From positions 1 through 12,114 of the forward strand of contig CAMLKC010000028.1 of NCBI GenBank assembly GCA_946480595.1: DNA of 12,114 bases, read 5' to 3'. Under the pieces are notes generated by a model. The model was not told the DNA's origin. It was given only the letters and a program-made list of their open reading frames with translations, and made no database searches. The first letter of the stretch is position 1, and each line of letters starts with the position of its first letter. Of this stretch, positions 1 through 6,899 are shown one piece after another. This DNA comes from an uncultured Candidatus Saccharibacteria bacterium. GTDB lineage: Bacteria; Patescibacteria; Saccharimonadia; Saccharimonadales; CAMLKC01. The translations under genes and the position numbers were made by a program.

Positions 1-524
1 CCAATGGCAAGCTTCAGTACGATAACCCCTACACCAACGGCCATTTCAGCCGTGCTAACTAGCACTAACCGAAACGGACTCGTGTAGATTTTCCGTCCAG
101 CGGCGAACGAAAGCAAAAAGAGCGACAGCAAAAGCGCTGCGATGCCTGCCATGAACGCCGTTTTTAACGACATAACCCCAGTCGTGCTAATAAACACCAA
201 AAATGTTGGGACAATTGCCGGAACAAACAAGCCCGAACTCGTAAATGCCAGCCGGCCTAAATCTCGGTGTGCCATACTCTTGCCGTGCACTGCGCGGTGC
301 GATATGCGAGAAGAAATAAGTGTTGCCAGCCACAGTGCAACTACCGTTCCAACGATACTTGCCGCCGCTCCGAGGACGGAGTGCTCTTCCGCCGTTTGCC
401 ACAGCGCGACAATCAGCGCGAGTAACGTAATTGTCGCATAAATACGCTCTTTCATGTTTTCAGCAACATACTCAAGCATCTCTGAAGAAACCTGATCGCG
501 CCGGTGCCCCCTATGCCTCACCAT
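1..524 (-). CDS. Integral membrane protein, C-terminus beyond window edge
   Basis: This reading frame stays open from an ATG at 524 to the left edge, giving 174 codons without a stop, so the gene is 3'-truncated by the window. The product starts with a basic, hydrophilic stretch of about 25 residues. At least five hydrophobic segments follow, at about residues 28-43, 50-71, 97-114, 122-142 and 152-173. Between segments two and three lies a polar loop rich in His and Arg (about 72-92). It resembles from memory a class of uncharacterised actinobacterial membrane proteins, but I cannot name a family and see no catalytic motif. The ATG lies 4 bases after the pheT stop with no clear Shine-Dalgarno sequence, so it is probably the last visible gene of the phe operon and translated by coupling. 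A later start at Met16 is possible. The frame is well supported; the function is unknown. Confidence 0.8.
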   Translation of the reverse strand, partial: MVRHRGHRRDQVSSEMLEYVAENMKERIYATITLLALIVALWQTAEEHSVLGAAASIVGTVVALWLATLISSRISHRAVHGKSMAHRDLGRLAFTSSGLFVPAIVPTFLVFISTTGVMSLKTAFMAGIAALLLSLFLLSFAAGRKIYTSPFRLVLVSTAEMAVGVGVIVLKLAI

Positions 525-528
525 ATCG

Positions 529-3018
529 TTAAACGACCACCGCTTCGGTTGCCGCGATGACCGCCTGGGCAACTTCTGTCACGGCCGCACTCGCCTCATC
601 ACCGGTCAATGTTTTTTCGTGTGACGTCAGCGACAAACGAAGCGTAATATTCTTTTTTACCGCTCCTTCACCCTGGTAAATGTCGATTGGCACAACAGAA
701 GTCTCTAACTTCACGGCAGAAAGCGCCGCTGTGGCCGCATCAATAAGTTGCTGGTACGGAGTTTCAATCGCCACCTGGAAACAAATATCTCGCTCAACAC
801 CGGGATACCTACTCATAGGACGGTAGCTGCTCGTTAGCTTTTGCACGGCTTCAAGGACAGGAATCGAGCCGATCTCAAACCCTGCTGCATACTCGGGAAG
901 CTTGAACGCACGAGCAACTGACTTTTTGTATTCACCAACAATCCCAAGGAATGTATCGGTCCGCCGGTCGGTTACAAGTGCCGAACGCCGATGTTCAAAT
1001 GGCGCAGTGACGGGATAATTCGGGTCAGCCTCCATAGGAGCATAGGCGAGGTCAAGACCAAGCGACGAAGCTAGGTAATCAAGTTGCCGTTTAGCCTCGT
1101 AGTACGCGGCGCCCTCCTGCGGTTTTTTATCCGCCACGACCAACGCGACCATATCTACTTCAGCCGGAACGTTTTCCTCGGTCATACCGTGCTGTTTCGG
1201 GTGTGCTTTGTTGACTTCAAAAAGCGCAAAGTGACCGAAGCCTTGTTTAATATTGCCGTGAACGACATTCAAAAGACTTGGGGTAATTGTCTGGCGGTAA
1301 TACTGCAGCTCGGGACTAAGCGAGTTAACCAGCCTGTACGAGTCGGATGGTTTTTGCCCGGCTTTTGTCAGCAAGTCGCCATGCACGAAGCTGTATGTCA
1401 GGACTTCGTTTGCTCCCGCGCGTACCAGACTTTGGCGGACCCTGGCACGTACTGTGTCAAAATGGCTCGGTCGCACTGCCGTAAAGTCACGGCGAGGCAA
1501 TATAGGGTCAATGAAGTCGAATCCGCGGATACGCCCCACTTCTTCGATGATATCCTCCTGGATATGAATATCTGCACGCCAATACGGCGGTATAAATGCC
1601 AGCACGCCGTTGCCTTCGTCGGTGACGGTAAACTCAACGTTTCGCATGGTGACGACAATATCGTCCGTGCTCAGCTTACTGCCCAGTACGTCGTTGATTT
1701 TTTGTACCGAAAGACGGATCGTTGGTGCCTCCGACTTCCCAGGATAGCTCTCAGCAATGTCACTGACGCGCTTCGCTCCGGCATACTCGCCCATCATCCG
1801 CACCGCATCGGCCAAAACAGGCGCACCGAGTTCTGGTGGCTGCCCTTTCGTAAAGCGTGTGATTGCCTCAGAAAAAATACCATGTCGCATCTGAGTGCCG
1901 CGAAGGTTATATAAGTTGAATGTCGCGCTCTCAACAATAATATTCTTAGTCGTCTCACTGATTTCTGTATTCGCGCCGCCCATCGCTCCGGCAAGCCCAA
2001 TAGCCGTTTCACCAGCAGCAATCACAATGTCATCTGACGTTAACTTAATAGTGCGTCCATCCAGTAGTTCAAGCTCTTCGCCGTCGCGACCGGCACGAAC
2101 ATGTATATCTGCGCCGCCGCCTACCGCAACTAATTTGTCATAGTCAAACGCATGCAGCGGCTGTCCGGTAAGCATCATCAAATAGTTCGTTACATCGACG
2201 ACCGCGCTAATAGGGCGCACGCCGACACGAGCCAAGTAGGTCTGAATTTTCAACGGGGATTTCGCCGTGCCGTCCGCACCCGAAAGCACCACCGCCTCGT
2301 AGCGGTGCGACAACTCGGGAGTATCGATCGTTATTGTCGGCGCTTTAATATCACCCTGCTTTTCGGCAAATGCCGGCGTAAGTTCAGCCAACCAATCGGG
2401 CGTTTTAAACTCTTTGCCCTGGATTGCCGCGACTTCGCGTGCAAACCCGACAATACCGAACGTATCAGGCCGGTGCGTGAGCGATTTGTTCTCAATATCC
2501 AGCAGATAGTCGTCCAGCTCATAACTTTCGGCAAACGAAGCTCCTGGCGCCAGGTCGGCATCAAGCTCTAAAATTCCTTCGTGTTCATCGAACAGCGCCA
2601 ACTCGCGCGGACTTGCAATCATACCATTGCTCATGACGCCGCGGAGCTTACGCGCACCAAGCACAAAAGGCTCCTTGGTGTCATAGGTTTCAGGCACGGT
2701 CGAATTTGGTGGCAGCCATGCTATCATCAAGCCTTCGCGAACGTTCGGCGCGCCACAAACCACCTGCACGTAGCCATTTTCATCACGCTCAACATCGGGC
2801 GTCTTGCCGCCATCATCCAGCTTGGTAACATTCAAATGATCCGAGCCTTCTAACTTACCGCATTCAACGACTTTTGCTACGACAACATCTTTATATTTGG
2901 CACCGTAATCAATTACTTCTTCAATTTCGACCAGACGCGCGCCAATGAGCGTCGCTAGCTCGTCGATCGGCATATCAATGTCGGTAAATTTTTTCAGCCA
3001 GTTTATTGAGATAATCAT
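529..3018 (-). CDS. pheT: Phenylalanine--tRNA ligase beta subunit
   Basis: This is the beta subunit of the alpha2-beta2 phenylalanyl-tRNA synthetase, which charges tRNA-Phe in the cytoplasm. At 829 residues it has normal full-length bacterial size. Visible domains in order are an EMAP-II-like tRNA-binding domain at about residues 43-155 (VVCGAPNVREG near 87-96), a B3/B4 editing-type domain at about 175-400 (IENKSLTHRPD near 175-185, DVTNYLM near 275-281), a B5 domain at about 432-505, a catalytic-like core, and a C-terminal ferredoxin-fold anticodon-binding domain over the last 95 or so residues, which begins near the SRYPGVERDI segment. The start is the ATG at 3018, which overlaps the preceding stop as ATGA. 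A GGAGG Shine-Dalgarno sequence lies 9 bases upstream inside the previous gene. The call is secure; exact domain edges are estimates. Confidence 0.97.
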   Translation of the reverse strand: MIISINWLKKFTDIDMPIDELATLIGARLVEIEEVIDYGAKYKDVVVAKVVECGKLEGSDHLNVTKLDDGGKTPDVERDENGYVQVVCGAPNVREGLMIAWLPPNSTVPETYDTKEPFVLGARKLRGVMSNGMIASPRELALFDEHEGILELDADLAPGASFAESYELDDYLLDIENKSLTHRPDTFGIVGFAREVAAIQGKEFKTPDWLAELTPAFAEKQGDIKAPTITIDTPELSHRYEAVVLSGADGTAKSPLKIQTYLARVGVRPISAVVDVTNYLMMLTGQPLHAFDYDKLVAVGGGADIHVRAGRDGEELELLDGRTIKLTSDDIVIAAGETAIGLAGAMGGANTEISETTKNIIVESATFNLYNLRGTQMRHGIFSEAITRFTKGQPPELGAPVLADAVRMMGEYAGAKRVSDIAESYPGKSEAPTIRLSVQKINDVLGSKLSTDDIVVTMRNVEFTVTDEGNGVLAFIPPYWRADIHIQEDIIEEVGRIRGFDFIDPILPRRDFTAVRPSHFDTVRARVRQSLVRAGANEVLTYSFVHGDLLTKAGQKPSDSYRLVNSLSPELQYYRQTITPSLLNVVHGNIKQGFGHFALFEVNKAHPKQHGMTEENVPAEVDMVALVVADKKPQEGAAYYEAKRQLDYLASSLGLDLAYAPMEADPNYPVTAPFEHRRSALVTDRRTDTFLGIVGEYKKSVARAFKLPEYAAGFEIGSIPVLEAVQKLTSSYRPMSRYPGVERDICFQVAIETPYQQLIDAATAALSAVKLETSVVPIDIYQGEGAVKKNITLRLSLTSHEKTLTGDEASAAVTEVAQAVIAATEAVVV

Positions 3019-3488
3019 GCTTTTTTGCCTCCGTTCCAGGGTAGCGTGTGTTTGCCGCGTTCATCGCCATAGCTATCAAACAAATAAAACGTATCGACGG
3101 TAATTTTGAAAAACCGCGTATTGCCGTCTTTACGGATCTCGTTTAACAGACCTTCCGACGCACCGTAACGCTCGACATACGCTTTGTATGCCGTCGACTC
3201 GGCTTCCGTACCTTCTAGCATTGATGCTGTTCCTTCAAAGTCTACGCAGCGGACTTTTTGATTTTTGTGATGCTGCGTCACAATATTACCCGCCACGTAA
3301 GGATTGGCGATCAGCTCCTGCGCATGACGCGTTTCTTGGCTCGACACAAAGTACAAATTTAGGCCGTCGTCATATGAAAAATGCACTTCGCACACCCACG
3401 GCTTGTTGTCCTTTACGGTCGCAAGTGACATGTGGATGATCTGCGGAATGTATTCGCGAATAGTTGTTTCGATCATTTCTGGCTTCAT
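3015..3488 (-). CDS. Pyridoxamine 5'-phosphate oxidase-like (PPOX) flavoprotein
   Basis: The 157-residue product reads like a small split-barrel FMN-binding protein of the pyridoxamine 5'-phosphate oxidase superfamily. The pattern starts with a short N-terminal helix, then a strand with SLATV (21-25), KPWVCEVHF (29-37) and LYFVSS (45-50). The segment RHAQELIANPYVAGNI (54-69) follows, then CVDFEGTASML (81-91), which is typical of this fold. Members of this superfamily include PNPOx-like, F420-dependent and heme-utilisation enzymes, so the substrate cannot be told from sequence alone. The gene sits between pheS and pheT and overlaps both by 4 bases (ATGA at 3485-3488 and 3015-3018), so it is co-transcribed and probably translationally coupled. 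A GAGGA Shine-Dalgarno sequence lies 7 bases upstream of its ATG, inside pheS. A role tied to PheRS is not shown by the sequence. Fold call fairly sure, function not. Confidence 0.85.
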   Translation of the reverse strand: MKPEMIETTIREYIPQIIHMSLATVKDNKPWVCEVHFSYDDGLNLYFVSSQETRHAQELIANPYVAGNIVTQHHKNQKVRCVDFEGTASMLEGTEAESTAYKAYVERYGASEGLLNEIRKDGNTRFFKITVDTFYLFDSYGDERGKHTLPWNGGKKA

Positions 3489-4492
3489 GCGAATTTCCTC
3501 AGGAACTGTAACTTAGCCGACTCAAAATGACGCACGTCTTCGATGCCGTATTTCAGCATGACAAGCCGGTCAACGCCGCCGCCCCATGCAAACCCACGGT
3601 ATTGTTCAGGGTCGATATTAGCAGCACGGAGTACATTTGGGTGGATCATGCCGCAACCGAGCATTTCAAGCCATTCGCCCGGCTTGCCGCCGAGTGCCAC
3701 CGGCTTTTCAATTGCAAATTCCAAACCTGGCTCGACAAATGGAAAGTAGCCTGGTTGGGTTTTGATCTTCAGTTTTTGACCATAGTATGTCTCGAAAAAG
3801 CTGCGCAGCGTGCCGAGCATTTCGCCGAGCGATGCGTCTTTAGAAACAAACACGCCTTCGCACTGATAGAACGTGTGCTCGTGCGTCGGGTCGACATCTT
3901 CGTTTCGGAACACACGTCCATAGCTAATTGCTGCAATTTGGCCGCCTTCTTCAAGCTTGCGTTTACCGTCTTTTAGAATGCGGTTTTGCATGGTACTGGT
4001 GTGTGCCGGAGGGATAAAACCTTCTTCAGTGCGGAATGTATCATAGCCGTCGCGCGCCGGGTGGTTTTCCGGGAAATTCAGCGCACCAAACATGTGATGG
4101 TCGTCGTCGATTTGGCGCGACTCGATTGCCTCAAATCCCATGCGGGTAAAAATATCGATCACGTTTTCAAGCTCGGTCGTCAGCGGATGCTGCGTACCTT
4201 GTTCGGTCGGCAAAAGCTGCGGCAAGTTCGTATTGCTATCCCACGGCGCGGTAACATCAAGCGGTTCGACAGACTCGTCTTCAAGTTCCGCTTCGCGCAG
4301 TGCGACTGCCGCTTCGAGAGCAATTTTTAATTCGTTAACCGCTTTGCCATAAGCACCGCGTTCGCTGGGATCAAGCGTTGGGATCACTGCGTACAGCTGC
4401 TTGATTTCATCTGCCTTCAAAACATCTCGCGGGGTCAAAGACGCGGCAATCCGTTCCAAAAGCTGGGGGCGTAGTTCCTCAATATTTATCAT
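3485..4492 (-). CDS. pheS: Phenylalanine--tRNA ligase alpha subunit
   Basis: This is the catalytic alpha subunit of phenylalanyl-tRNA synthetase, a class II enzyme that activates Phe and partners PheT. At 335 residues it has the usual length. Residues 1-75 are charged and helical, as expected of the N-terminal tRNA-contacting coiled coil. Motif 1 starts near HPLTTELENVI (102-112). AHTSTMQ (163-169) matches the RTHTS-type ATP/Phe-site segment, with Pro-Ala before the His. Motif 2 is GRVFRNEDVDPTHEHTFYQ (192-210). The Phe-binding stretch YFPFVEPGLE spans 249-258. Motif 3 is GGGVDRLVMLKYGIEDVR (304-321), containing the conserved DRL. The ATG at 4492 has no Shine-Dalgarno sequence, but a perfect TATAAT lies 10 bases upstream, so it should head the operon on a near-leaderless mRNA. 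It ends in TGA overlapping the next ATG. Confidence 0.97.
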   Translation of the reverse strand: MINIEELRPQLLERIAASLTPRDVLKADEIKQLYAVIPTLDPSERGAYGKAVNELKIALEAAVALREAELEDESVEPLDVTAPWDSNTNLPQLLPTEQGTQHPLTTELENVIDIFTRMGFEAIESRQIDDDHHMFGALNFPENHPARDGYDTFRTEEGFIPPAHTSTMQNRILKDGKRKLEEGGQIAAISYGRVFRNEDVDPTHEHTFYQCEGVFVSKDASLGEMLGTLRSFFETYYGQKLKIKTQPGYFPFVEPGLEFAIEKPVALGGKPGEWLEMLGCGMIHPNVLRAANIDPEQYRGFAWGGGVDRLVMLKYGIEDVRHFESAKLQFLRKFA

Positions 4493-4508
4493 AACTGTCC
4501 GTATTATA
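4493..4508 (-). promoter_or_regulatory. Near-leaderless promoter of the phe operon
   Basis: Read on the minus strand, TATAAT (4508-4503) is a perfect -10 hexamer and is followed by 10 bases and the pheS ATG. Counting about 7 bases from the hexamer places transcription start near 4496, leaving an untranslated leader of about 4 bases. No convincing -35 box is seen 16-18 bases upstream, and there is no room for a Shine-Dalgarno sequence. Confidence 0.65.
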
Positions 4509-4542
4509 CGCTATTTAACGGGGAAAAATCGAGAGACAAATA

Positions 4543-4782
4543 CTAGTTGCTTTGCCAAATGATAAACATGACCGTCAGCAGCAGTGCAACCACGACAATC
4601 GCGATCCACACGCCGGCCAAACTGGTTGTTGCCTTCGTGTCTTTTAGATAGTTAGAATCTTCGATTCCATCCGGGCGATCGCCGTCGTTTTGCGCCCTTT
4701 TTTTGGCTTTTTCCTGCAACTCTGCAGCAAGCCGCTGCTGCAATTCGGACCGCTCTTCATTCTGTCGTACAAATAATCCCAT
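4543..4782 (-). CDS. Small tail-anchored protein with N-terminal coiled coil
   Basis: The 79-residue product has a charged, Glu/Arg/Gln/Lys-rich helical stretch at about residues 7-31 (NEERSELQQRLAAELQEKAK), likely a short coiled coil. A polar linker with two Asp-Gly pairs (about 32-50) follows, then one strongly hydrophobic segment at about 57-76 and a four-residue tail. This is a tail-anchored or C-terminally anchored topology with the coiled coil probably in the cytoplasm. I do not recognise a named family. The same frame is open further upstream, including an ATG at 4803. I chose ATG 4782 because a TGC-TATACT extended -10 lies exactly 7 bases before it and would fall inside the gene with the earlier start. 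It is divergent from the aquaporin gene and upstream of pheS with no visible terminator, so some read-through into pheS is likely. Confidence 0.72.
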   Translation of the reverse strand: MGLFVRQNEERSELQQRLAAELQEKAKKRAQNDGDRPDGIEDSNYLKDTKATTSLAGVWIAIVVVALLLTVMFIIWQSN

Positions 4783-4798
4783 GCCCTTTAGTATAGCA
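4783..4798 (-). promoter_or_regulatory. Leaderless extended -10 promoter
   Basis: On the minus strand, TGC (4798-4796) precedes TATACT (4795-4790), which is an extended -10 element. Seven bases separate the hexamer from the ATG at 4782, so the predicted transcription start falls at, or one base before, the A of the start codon. The AAGGG within those 7 bases is too close to the ATG to act as a normal Shine-Dalgarno sequence. Confidence 0.65.
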
Positions 4799-4821
4799 CT
4801 CATGTTTACATCAGAAACATA

Positions 4822-4857
4822 TGGTATACTATCGGTATATTTCACTATAAAGGAGGG
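4822..4857 (+). promoter_or_regulatory. Leadered promoter and strong RBS of the aquaporin gene
   Basis: TGG-TATACT (4822-4830) is an extended -10 element. Transcription should begin near 4837, giving a leader of about 27 bases. AAGGAGGG (4850-4857) is a near-perfect Shine-Dalgarno sequence 6 bases before the ATG at 4864. TATAC (4825-4829) and GTATA (4835-4839) form a short inverted repeat from the -10 to the predicted start site. It might be an operator but could equally be chance in AT-rich DNA. Confidence 0.65.
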
Positions 4858-4863
4858 AAATAC

Positions 4864-5733
4864 ATGGCTACCAAAAAAGCCGCTTCGACTGCTAAGAAAT
4901 CGACAACAAAAAAGTCGATTGCACCGAAGCAAACGACAACAAAAGTAACCACGGTAAAAGCCGTTGAGTCACGTCCGACCCAGCAAGCGGCGGTCTCCAC
5001 GAAAAGCAAGCGATCACTCCGATTCGGTCTTAACCGCACGCCACTCGTCGCTGCGCTGGTTGCCGAGTTCATCGCAACGTTCATTCTGGCTGCTGCCGTC
5101 ATTGGCGGTCAAGGCTCGCCCCTCGCTGTCCTATTTGTGATCGTGGGTATCGTGCTGACAGTTGGTACGATCTCAGGCGGTTATGCTAACCCTGCACTCG
5201 TACTAGGTGCATGGGTAACGCGCCGTATGAGCGGTCTTCGTGCGGCTCTCTATATCGTCGCGCAGGTACTCGGTGCAATGTTGGCACTCGTTGTTCTGGA
5301 CGCATATGTCAACAACGCGCCAGCCTCATCGGCTTCAATGTACGGTACGGCAACCGAGCTGTTCCGAGCAGCTACGATCCCTCAGGGTAAGGAATGGTTC
5401 ATCTTCCTTAGCGAGTTCATCGGTACGCTCGTATTCGGCTTTGCCGTCGCCAGCGCAACCCGTGAAAAGAGCGAACGCACCGCGGCTGCACTTACCGTGG
5501 GTGTTGGCGCCTTCGGCGGTCTTGTGATTGCAATGTACGCCGCAAACACGCTTGGCGGTAGCGCAATCCTCAACCCAGCACTTGCCGTTTCACTGCAGGC
5601 AATTACCTTCTCTAGCGTATGGCCAGTCATGGTATACATTGTTGGTACTGCACTTGGTGGCGTTATCGGATTTGTACTCTACGACCTCGTTCGTGGTACT
5701 GGTAACGACCAAACAGAAGAGAAGATGGCGTAA
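4864..5733 (+). CDS. Aquaporin/MIP-family channel with basic N-terminal tail
   Basis: This is a membrane channel of the major intrinsic protein family, expected to pass water or small neutral solutes. The 289-residue product has six hydrophobic segments from about residue 61 to 276 and two NPA boxes: SGGYANPAL (104-112) and ILNPAL (235-240). The first half keeps the usual TRR after the first NPA helix (119-121). Two features are odd. First, about 50 residues precede the first membrane segment and are rich in Lys, Thr, Ala and Ser with almost no acidic residues, unlike usual aquaporins. Second, the residue after the second NPA, normally the selectivity-filter Arg, is Leu240, so the pore may be wider or less polar. 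Frequent GGT and CGT codons, the strong Shine-Dalgarno sequence and the extended -10 suggest high expression. The gene stands alone and ends at a terminator. Family is secure; the transported solute cannot be told. Confidence 0.92.
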   Translation: MATKKAASTAKKSTTKKSIAPKQTTTKVTTVKAVESRPTQQAAVSTKSKRSLRFGLNRTPLVAALVAEFIATFILAAAVIGGQGSPLAVLFVIVGIVLTVGTISGGYANPALVLGAWVTRRMSGLRAALYIVAQVLGAMLALVVLDAYVNNAPASSASMYGTATELFRAATIPQGKEWFIFLSEFIGTLVFGFAVASATREKSERTAAALTVGVGAFGGLVIAMYAANTLGGSAILNPALAVSLQAITFSSVWPVMVYIVGTALGGVIGFVLYDLVRGTGNDQTEEKMA

Positions 5734-5746
5734 AGTCATCACTCCT

Positions 5747-5777
5747 AAAAAAGCCCCGCCAGCGAGCGGGGCTTTTT
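5747..5777. terminator. Bidirectional intrinsic terminator
   Basis: A perfect GC-rich stem, GCCCCGC (5753-5759) with GCGGGGC (5766-5772), surrounds a 6-base loop. It is flanked by six A residues on the left and five T residues on the right. It therefore works as an intrinsic terminator on both strands, 14 bases after the aquaporin stop and 20 bases beyond the rmuC stop. It is the only strong terminator in the window. Confidence 0.95.
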
Positions 5778-5796
5778 ATATGGTTTAAACTTTTCG

Positions 5797-6873
5797 CTAA
5801 TCGTCTTGCTGCTGCGGACGGTCAAGTAGCTGCGGCTCAATCGACGGGTCGTTTCCTGCGATCTTCACAATATCTTTATCAACTTTTCCCAGCTCTTTAT
5901 GCGCGGCATTATAGTGATTCACCGTTGTACCAAGTGCACTGCCAAGCTTCTGCATGTAGGTTTCAAACTTGCCAATATGCTGTCCCAGTTTACCAACACG
6001 GATCTGAATATCTTTCGCCTGCTCTTCAATTTGCAGGCTGCGCAGACCCTGCAAAACCGTCTGCAGATACGCCATGAAGCTCGTTGGGCTCACGATGATA
6101 ACGCGCTTGTCACGAAAAGCGTATTCAATCAGGTCACGCGAACTACCGGCCGTTCCAACATTATTAATAAGCAGGTCGTAGTAAAGCGACTCGCTTGGGA
6201 TGAACATAAAGGCAAAGTCCATTGTGTTTTCACTTGGACGGATGTACTTGCTCGTTTCGTCAATGCGGCCTTTAAGATCTACTTTGATCTTTTGCAGCAA
6301 TCGGTCACGTTCGGTTTTATCGCGTGACTCAATAAACCGGTTGTAGTTTTCCAGGCTGAATTTGCTGTCAACAGGCAGCACTTTTCCCTTCTCCAAAAAT
6401 ACCGCCGCATCAACTATTTCGCCGTCGCTGAATTTGTACTGCATCTGGAACTGCCCAGGCGCCATAACGTTTTCAAGTACCGACTGCAAATAATATTCAC
6501 CAAACACACCGCGCTGTTTAGGGTTTTGCAATACATTTTGCAGCGTTTTTAGTTCATCGGCCACGTCAACAACACGCCGGTTCGTTTCATCCAGCTTGGC
6601 TAGGCGCTGAGTCACATCGGCAACTAATTTAGCGCTTTCGGTAAGCTGTTTTTGCAGCGACGTCTGCACGCTGGCATTGCCGCGCTCTAGCTTGTCACCC
6701 ATACTCTGCTGCAATAGTGCGATACTTCGGGTCAGCTCAGTGACGTCTGACTTGACCATTTCAACGGCACTGGAATTTTTCAGCTCCCTCAGACGCTGAT
6801 TCAGATAAAAAATGACGGCAACAAAGCCAATAATAATAGCGGCGAGAACGATGAATAAAAGTAATTGGCTCAT
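5797..6873 (-). CDS. rmuC: RmuC-family DNA recombination protein
   Basis: RmuC proteins have a nuclease-like (PD-(D/E)XK-type) fold and in E. coli limit recombination at inverted repeats. The biochemical activity of most homologues is not established. The 358-residue product starts with a membrane anchor at about residues 4-24. A long coiled coil follows (about 27-115, with many Leu, Gln, Lys and Glu). The C-terminal domain runs from about 120 to 330. Its family signatures include GVFGEYYLQSVLE (122-134), DAAVFLEKGKVLPVDSKF (155-172), where D155, D169 and K171 are the likely catalytic cluster, and a FAFMFIPSESLYYDLL segment. Length and order are normal for the family. The start ATG at 6873 lies 7 bases after a TATACT hexamer, so the mRNA should be leaderless. 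The gene ends 20 bases from the shared terminator. Confidence 0.93.
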   Translation of the reverse strand: MSQLLLFIVLAAIIIGFVAVIFYLNQRLRELKNSSAVEMVKSDVTELTRSIALLQQSMGDKLERGNASVQTSLQKQLTESAKLVADVTQRLAKLDETNRRVVDVADELKTLQNVLQNPKQRGVFGEYYLQSVLENVMAPGQFQMQYKFSDGEIVDAAVFLEKGKVLPVDSKFSLENYNRFIESRDKTERDRLLQKIKVDLKGRIDETSKYIRPSENTMDFAFMFIPSESLYYDLLINNVGTAGSSRDLIEYAFRDKRVIIVSPTSFMAYLQTVLQGLRSLQIEEQAKDIQIRVGKLGQHIGKFETYMQKLGSALGTTVNHYNAAHKELGKVDKDIVKIAGNDPSIEPQLLDRPQQQDD

Positions 6874-6886
6874 GCTTATAAGTATA
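6874..6886 (-). promoter_or_regulatory. Leaderless promoter of rmuC
   Basis: On the minus strand TATACT (6886-6881) is followed by exactly 7 bases and then the rmuC ATG at 6873. Transcription would begin at or one base before the start codon. No Shine-Dalgarno sequence fits. The promoter lies in the 26-base gap after the upstream gene. Confidence 0.65.
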
Positions 6887-6899
6887 CCCTAGCAATCTA

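Noticed and set aside
142..441. A 99-codon plus-strand frame near the left edge.
   Set aside because: The minus-strand frame over the same region is open for 174 codons, has clear membrane segments, and follows pheT by 4 bases, so this is its shadow.
1084..1914. A 276-codon plus-strand open frame opposite pheT.
   Set aside because: It lies wholly antisense to the well-conserved pheT frame. Its translation is rich in Cys, Arg and His without domain pattern, and it has no promoter or ribosome binding site of the type seen for real genes here.
3527..3976. A 149-codon plus-strand frame opposite pheS.
   Set aside because: It is fully antisense to pheS motifs 2 and 3, and no recognisable protein features are present.
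4825..4839. TATAC/GTATA inverted repeat as a definite operator of the aquaporin gene.
   Set aside because: Arms are only 5 bases and include the -10 hexamer, whose near-palindromic sequence makes such repeats easy to find by chance; kept only as a note in the promoter entry.
4783..4932. Longer N-terminus of the tail-anchored protein reaching into the aquaporin gene.
   Set aside because: It would run through the divergent aquaporin start and both promoters; the TATACT 7 bases before ATG 4782 marks the more likely start.
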